Shown piece after piece: positions 59,666 through 64,000 of a stretch of 64,000 nt of DNA. This stretch comes from Elizabethkingia occulta (GTDB lineage: Bacteria > Bacteroidota > Bacteroidia > Flavobacteriales > Weeksellaceae): positions 62,001 through 126,000 of the forward strand of contig NZ_MAHX01000018.1 of assembly GCF_002023715.1 (NCBI RefSeq), written 5' to 3'. The notes beneath the pieces were generated by a model. It was not told where the DNA came from. It searched no databases and saw only the letters and a program-made list of their open reading frames with translations. Position 1 is the first letter of the stretch; each line of letters starts with the position of its first letter. A program made the translations under genes and the position numbers.

Positions 59666-60871
59666 TTATTTTAAATCGATTAATTCGTCCTCAGACTTTT
59701 CTTCTTCAGGTTTGAGATAGCGGAACATCTTCCATAACTTTATTTTCAAAGCGATCCAGCCTAAAACCCCATATATAATGAGAAGAATAATCAGGTGTTG
59801 TAAATACGGGAAGGTAAGTTCAACAGAACCTTTCTGAATCAGAAGTATTTTGAATGCCTGTAAAAATGGTGTCAGCGGAATAATATTGGCTAAAAATTGT
59901 ACTGCTGCGGGCATTGCACTAAGTGGCCATGTAAAACCACTGATAATAAAGGACGGCGACGCCAATACCATTAAGATCTGTGTAGCCTTCAGTGCATCCG
60001 GAATCAGAATACTGATAAACACGCCCAGAAATGATGCAGATCCAACAAAAACTGCAGTGAGCAATATAAAGTTAAAAATACCTTCCGGCATCGGAACCTT
60101 AAAGATCATATGCATGAGGTAATAGATTCCTACAATAAGAATCGAGAAAAACCATATCGGGATTACTTTTATCAGCATTGTAGGAAAGGCCCATCTGCGC
60201 ATTCCATAATATTCTTTAATAAACGATCCTCTTTGGAATTCCGCAGCAAAACTTACTGCCATTGCCAAAAGGATTACCTGCTGCAGTACTACTGCAAGCA
60301 TCGCAGGCCACATAAAGATAAGGTAATTACTGGTTGTATTAAACAGGGTAATATAATTAGTCTTAAAAGGCTCGTATTGGGTAGCAGCTTTTATAGCCGG
60401 CATTCCCATTTTCTGAAGTCCTTTTATTGAAGCTCCCGCAGAGAAAGTCCCAATCGTAAGCTGTAGTGCTTTAGAAGCAAAATTAGCTGTTAAAACATTT
60501 CCTGTATTCACATAAACATTCAGCTCCGGATATTTTTTCTGCAGCATGTCTGCCTCAAATTTTGCCGGAATCATTACCACTGCAGCCGCTTCATTTTTTA
60601 TAACTTCATCCTTTATGCTTTGTGGTTCCTGTATATATTTAATAACTTTTATACTGCTGTTATCATCCAGCATATCAGTCAGCTGATTAGACAAAGGGGT
60701 GTTATCCCTGTCTACAACCAATACCGGAATATTCTCTACTTTTCCGCTTTGGTAAACAAAGCCTAGTAAAACAGCATACAGAATCGGAGCCAGAAAGAAT
60801 ACTGACCTCAGGGTATCATTGGCTACAAAAAGCTTAAATTCTCGCTTTAAAAGACGCAGAAATTCTTTCAT
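59666..60871 (-). CDS. ABC-2 type transporter permease
   Basis: A 401-residue permease: one N-terminal transmembrane segment (about 22-40), a large periplasmic loop (about 45-170), then five C-terminal segments (about 185-370). The motif region FAAEFQRGSFIKEYYGMRRW and SAMPAAVQFLANIIPLTPFL match the YhhJ/YbhS/YbhR exporters that move drugs or other molecules. It is the third gene of TolC-HlyD-permease. No ATP-binding protein lies in the operon, so either the ATPase is encoded elsewhere or the transport is not classical. Confidence 0.9.
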   Translation of the reverse strand: MKEFLRLLKREFKLFVANDTLRSVFFLAPILYAVLLGFVYQSGKVENIPVLVVDRDNTPLSNQLTDMLDDNSSIKVIKYIQEPQSIKDEVIKNEAAAVVMIPAKFEADMLQKKYPELNVYVNTGNVLTANFASKALQLTIGTFSAGASIKGLQKMGMPAIKAATQYEPFKTNYITLFNTTSNYLIFMWPAMLAVVLQQVILLAMAVSFAAEFQRGSFIKEYYGMRRWAFPTMLIKVIPIWFFSILIVGIYYLMHMIFKVPMPEGIFNFILLTAVFVGSASFLGVFISILIPDALKATQILMVLASPSFIISGFTWPLSAMPAAVQFLANIIPLTPFLQAFKILLIQKGSVELTFPYLQHLIILLIIYGVLGWIALKIKLWKMFRYLKPEEEKSEDELIDLK

Positions 60872-60879
60872 AGACCTTA

Positions 60880-61836
60880 TTATTTCAGAATAATATTTGC
60901 ATTAACCAGGATATTCTGGGCTTTCTTCATATCTTTTGGTTTCACTTTGATTTCATAGATAGCATCCTGAAGCTGATAGTCGGGATAAGCGGTTGTAATA
61001 TCAGCATAACGGGTAAGCTGTTTGATGTAAACAATTGTTCCTTCCAGCTCTTCTTTGTTGTAGACTACCTGCATTTTCACCTCTTCACCTTTCTTATATT
61101 TAGCAATCTTACTTTCCGGAATTGTAAAACGGAAGTAAGTACTCGAAGGTATATAACCATTGAACAATGCAAAACCTGCTGTTGCCAATTCTCCCGGATT
61201 AAGACTGATGGTTTCTATCTCCATATCGTTTGTTGCAATAACATAACGTTCGGAATATGCTACATTGGCTTCCTGTAAAGCTCCCTGAGCCTGAGAAGCC
61301 TGTCCGGCTGCCATTTCTATTTTTTCATAGCGCGTTCCTCTCTTTACATCGTCGAGTTCTGCGTTTACAGCATCGAATTGGGCCTTGGCACCTTGCAATT
61401 TTGCATAAACCTCATCATAAGCCTGTGGAGACATCAGACTGTCTCTGTACATATTGGATGCTCTTCTGAAAGATTTCTGAGCGAAATCATATTGTTCTTT
61501 CAGCCCTTTATACTTAGCCTGAAGCTGCTTCATCTGATCCGCAGTGGCTCCGTTCTTTGCCATTTGCTCTTGTGCCTGAGCTGCACTTACAGCTCCTTTT
61601 GCCTGAGCTATTTTAGCAGTAACCTCGGGAATATCAAGTAATGCCAGCGTATCTCCTTTTTTTACCATCTGCCCTTCACTCACAAATATTTTTACGATTC
61701 TTCCGGTAACTTTAGGTGCAAAAGAAATAACATCCTTTTTGGTTTTCCCTTCAAATTGGGATTTATCTCCTTTGTCGCTTCCGCAGCTGCCCAGAATAAA
61801 TAAACTGAAAAGAGGTATGTAGATATTTTTTTTCAT
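60880..61836 (-). CDS. HlyD-family membrane-fusion lipoprotein
   Basis: A 318-residue periplasmic adaptor lipoprotein (lipobox LGSC, Cys18). The first lipoyl half is in VTGRIVKIFVSEGQMVKKGD (about 44-63); a coiled-coil hairpin rich in Ala, Gln and Lys follows (about 76-185); the second lipoyl half and beta-barrel end in NAQNILVNANIILK. It links the ABC-2 permease to the TolC-like channel. It follows the TolC gene by 10 bases. Confidence 0.92.
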   Translation of the reverse strand: MKKNIYIPLFSLFILGSCGSDKGDKSQFEGKTKKDVISFAPKVTGRIVKIFVSEGQMVKKGDTLALLDIPEVTAKIAQAKGAVSAAQAQEQMAKNGATADQMKQLQAKYKGLKEQYDFAQKSFRRASNMYRDSLMSPQAYDEVYAKLQGAKAQFDAVNAELDDVKRGTRYEKIEMAAGQASQAQGALQEANVAYSERYVIATNDMEIETISLNPGELATAGFALFNGYIPSSTYFRFTIPESKIAKYKKGEEVKMQVVYNKEELEGTIVYIKQLTRYADITTAYPDYQLQDAIYEIKVKPKDMKKAQNILVNANIILK

Positions 61837-61846
61837 AATGTTCTTT

Positions 61847-63280
61847 TTATAAACCTTGATAAAGCTTTGTTACATCTAGTTCCTGAGTAGATTTCATCAG
61901 TTCGATAGCTGCTCTTCTCTGATTAAATATTGCATTCTGATAATCCAACTCAGCGGCTTCCAGATCGTTTTCAGCTTCTATTAACTGCATAGATTTTGCC
62001 ATTCCGTAGCGGAACTCTTTTTCAGCCTGAACCAATGCATTCTGTGCCAGTTCTTTTTGCTTCTTTTTCAGAGCAATTTGCGCATAGGCAATATCATAAT
62101 TAGACTGATTATTGGCCAGATTCAGTGTCAGCTTTCTCGTAGCGTCATATTTCTGAGTCTGCAGCATTTCTTTATTTACTTTTGCCAGTTCTTCGGCATG
62201 TTTACCTTCCTTACCATCAAATATCTCCCATTTGAATCCTACTCCCGCAGTAAGCAATGGAAAGATGGCGAGATTATTAGGTCTCCAATCCAGTTTTCTT
62301 CCCGGATAATTCAGCTCCGGAATTGCCGGAATAATATTTTCCGAGGTTTTAATTCTGTTGTTATAAAGACCAATATAGTATAAAGAAGCCATTAACTGAA
62401 CTTTTGGAATCCACCATGTTCTTTCTGCCTGTATTTTATAATCTGCAGCATTAATTCCATGATCGAGTGCACGAATTTCAGCTCTTTCTTCGATGCTTTT
62501 CTGCAACGGAAGACTTTCCACCGGAACCAATACAGGGTTTATCAAACGTAATCTTTCTTTTTCTACTCCTGTCAATACTTCCAACTGAGTAAGCAGAAGT
62601 TCTTTCTTCCCTTCATATTCTACAACCTTTGCATCCAGGGTTGCCTGAGCCAGTTCAATTTTCTTATGATCGTATGGTGTAATAAGGCCATAACCTAAAG
62701 CTTTATCTGCTGTTTTTCTGTTGGCATCCAGTCTTCTCTTGCTTTCATCCAGAACAATTTTGGACTGGTGAATTAGCGCCAATTGGTCGTAAGCACGGGA
62801 AACGGTTGTGATAACCTCATCACGGGTTTTCTCCAATAGGATATCTTCTGACTTTTTCTTTTCTTCCAGTGCTTTATTCAGATATTTTACCTTTCCGCCG
62901 GAATACAATAACATTTTGGCATCTGCTTTTGCTATTCCGGAAAACCCGGAAATATTAAGATTGTTGCTATATGCCCCGCTGGGAATAGTAAGAAAAGGCT
63001 CCAGATTTATTTCCGGAGAACTCAGACGAGTTGTCGCATTAAGATAACCTGCCTGCCCACTCACCTCCAGTGTAGGAAGAAATATGTCTTTAAGTTTGTG
63101 CTGATCGAGTTCTGTGACCTTATTCTTGGTCTTCTGCATCATTAAATCCGCATCGCGTACAATAGCACTTTCCAGCAATTCTTTGAAGTCGGGAGCCGAT
63201 TGTCCCCATCCCAAAACAGGGAGTAAAAACAAGCTTATCCCATACAGTGATAATCTGTTCCTCATCATTCTATTTTTCAC
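61847..63280 (-). CDS. TolC family outer-membrane efflux protein
   Basis: A 477-residue protein with a signal peptide (LFLLPVLGWGQ, about residue 27). It has two repeats of long helices (LEKTRDEVITTVSRAYDQLA, about 135-154; and ALVQAEKEFRYGMAKSMQLIE, split by the DLEAAELDYQNA helix, about 400-440) around short strand segments: the TolC fold. It forms the exit channel of the efflux operon. The start could be the Met of MRNR instead of MKNR. Confidence 0.9.
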   Translation of the reverse strand: MKNRMMRNRLSLYGISLFLLPVLGWGQSAPDFKELLESAIVRDADLMMQKTKNKVTELDQHKLKDIFLPTLEVSGQAGYLNATTRLSSPEINLEPFLTIPSGAYSNNLNISGFSGIAKADAKMLLYSGGKVKYLNKALEEKKKSEDILLEKTRDEVITTVSRAYDQLALIHQSKIVLDESKRRLDANRKTADKALGYGLITPYDHKKIELAQATLDAKVVEYEGKKELLLTQLEVLTGVEKERLRLINPVLVPVESLPLQKSIEERAEIRALDHGINAADYKIQAERTWWIPKVQLMASLYYIGLYNNRIKTSENIIPAIPELNYPGRKLDWRPNNLAIFPLLTAGVGFKWEIFDGKEGKHAEELAKVNKEMLQTQKYDATRKLTLNLANNQSNYDIAYAQIALKKKQKELAQNALVQAEKEFRYGMAKSMQLIEAENDLEAAELDYQNAIFNQRRAAIELMKSTQELDVTKLYQGL

Positions 63281-63297
63281 AAAAATAATACAAAAAA

Positions 63298-63336
63298 AAT
63301 GGAAAAAAGAGAAATTTTAATCCTCTTTTTTCCATT
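63298..63336 (-). terminator. Terminator after the alpha-2-macroglobulin gene
   Basis: The stem AATGGAAAAAAGAG (63298-63311) pairs with CTCTTTTTTCCATT (63323-63336), and the minus strand continues into eight T. Confidence 0.87.
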
Positions 63337-63399
63337 AAAGTTAGTTTAACCCTCAATTCCCATAAAATCAATGCTTACAGGAAGTGTATAACTTCATTT

Positions 63400-64000
63400 C
63401 TATGGCGCTACGGTAACATTTGTTCCTTGTGTATGTGCATTCATCTGAGGAGCGTAGTAATTCTGCATTGTTGTAATTCCGTTAGAGAACTTACCTGCAA
63501 TATTAGCTACCACATCATATTCGAAAACATATTTACCTTTTGGCATCTGTTCTATATAGAAGTTGGTTGATGCATCTTTAGTCGACTGATAATAACCTAA
63601 ATTGTTCTTCCACTGGTATCCGGACAATACATCTGCTGGCTCAAATCCTGCAGCTCTCATATCTTTGATATGGATATATTCCATCGGACGATCTGTATTC
63701 AGAATCATTCTTACCGTTACTTTATCTCCTACACGAAGTGGTGTATCAGCTGTAATCTTTTTAAGTTCTTCTCCGTTTTCTGTTTTCACTTTTTTGTAAA
63801 GCTCTTTGGTCACAGAAATATAGGTTTCAGAAGATTTCACTTTATCCAAATCTTCATAATACTGCCAGAACAATCCTCCCTGAACAATACCAGGACCTGG
63901 TTTGGTTACGGTTACTTCAGCCAGTTTTTTATCCAGTTCAGGAGATTTTACAGCAGACTTGATATAACCTGTTGCCTGAACATCAGTTTTTGTCAACTCT
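63400..64000 (-). CDS. Alpha-2-macroglobulin family protein, C-terminal part (cut by window end)
   Basis: The last 199 or so residues of a larger minus-strand protein; the frame is open to base 64000 with no start. Visible marks: GGLFWQYYEDLDKVKSS, RVGDKVTVRMILNTDRP, IKDMRAAGFEPADVLSGYQW and FYIEQMPKGKYVFEYDVVAN, then GKFSNGITTMQNYYAPQMNA. These are the end of the large (about 1,900-residue) Bacteroidetes alpha-2-macroglobulin-like proteins, which guard the periplasm against peptidases or act in envelope processing. The thioester part, if present, is outside the window. Confidence 0.88.
   Translation of the reverse strand, partial: ELTKTDVQATGYIKSAVKSPELDKKLAEVTVTKPGPGIVQGGLFWQYYEDLDKVKSSETYISVTKELYKKVKTENGEELKKITADTPLRVGDKVTVRMILNTDRPMEYIHIKDMRAAGFEPADVLSGYQWKNNLGYYQSTKDASTNFYIEQMPKGKYVFEYDVVANIAGKFSNGITTMQNYYAPQMNAHTQGTNVTVAP

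Overview
The window is about 64 kb of AT-rich chromosome from a member of the Bacteroidetes, most likely class Flavobacteriia, family Weeksellaceae (Elizabethkingia or Chryseobacterium; this placement is inference from gene content and cannot be made exact without a search). Reasons: promoters of the TAnnTTTG type instead of sigma-70 boxes, atpD-atpC as a separate pair, DUF5686, DUF4199, GIN-domain and MG2/TonB-plug proteins, an acyl-ACP desaturase, a monomeric isocitrate dehydrogenase, menaquinone genes and lipoproteins with short Bacteroidetes-style signal peptides. I see no tRNA, rRNA, CRISPR array, prophage or intact insertion sequence.

Layout. 1-4.1 kb: an SGNH hydrolase (cut by the window edge) with an MBOAT acyltransferase, an FKBP isomerase, and a convergent LysM-SGNH protein; together they look like envelope acylation. 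4.2-9.8 kb: a DUF5686 outer-membrane protein, ATP synthase beta and epsilon, and divergent ribF. 9.8-13.5 kb: a GH29 fucosidase and GH2 glycosidase pair. 13.8-15.3 kb: an acyl-ACP desaturase, then a 0.5 kb gene-free stretch with three small hairpin repeats. 15.3-23.1 kb: glutathione peroxidase, then a long minus-strand run (DUF4199, GT2, GIN lipoprotein, phosphosugar mutase, aminotransferase, four-helix-bundle protein, kdsB, LolA-like protein). 23.24-23.33 kb: the small SRP RNA. 23.3-26.2 kb: metal-dependent hydrolase, small membrane protein, menA and menB. 26.3-31.4 kb: lipocalin-like protein, lactonase-like and BNR-repeat proteins, amino acid permease, pnuC. 31.4-37.4 kb: Asn-rich lipoprotein, dapF, mltG, a TonB-receptor-like barrel, a lipoprotein tyrosine phosphatase, and a 50-residue Cys-rich protein with a near-perfect promoter. 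37.4-40.2 kb: J-domain membrane protein and S9 peptidase. 40.3-47.2 kb: an accessory-looking cluster of SRPBCC, VOC/PhnB, DinB, alpha/beta hydrolase and DoxX proteins, followed by a Crp/Fnr regulator, a VOC protein and a DUF763 protein. 47.3-56.6 kb: tpx, DUF4442, proC, icd, an MG2/plug protein, ArsC-like reductase, deoxynucleoside kinase, and a divergent HxlR regulator/peroxiredoxin pair. 56.7-64 kb: glutaminyl cyclase, Dyp peroxidase, a second VOC/SRPBCC pair, a TolC-HlyD-ABC permease efflux operon and the end of a large alpha-2-macroglobulin.

Most of the window is housekeeping and envelope biology. The items I judge most worth a second look are the unlisted 50-residue Cys-rich gene whose promoter predicts a leaderless mRNA, the four-helix-bundle gene bracketed by a perfect 14-bp inverted repeat, the SRPBCC/VOC cluster, and a set of low-complexity intergenic repeat elements that differ in sequence but not in style. 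I did not find a defence or mobile system.
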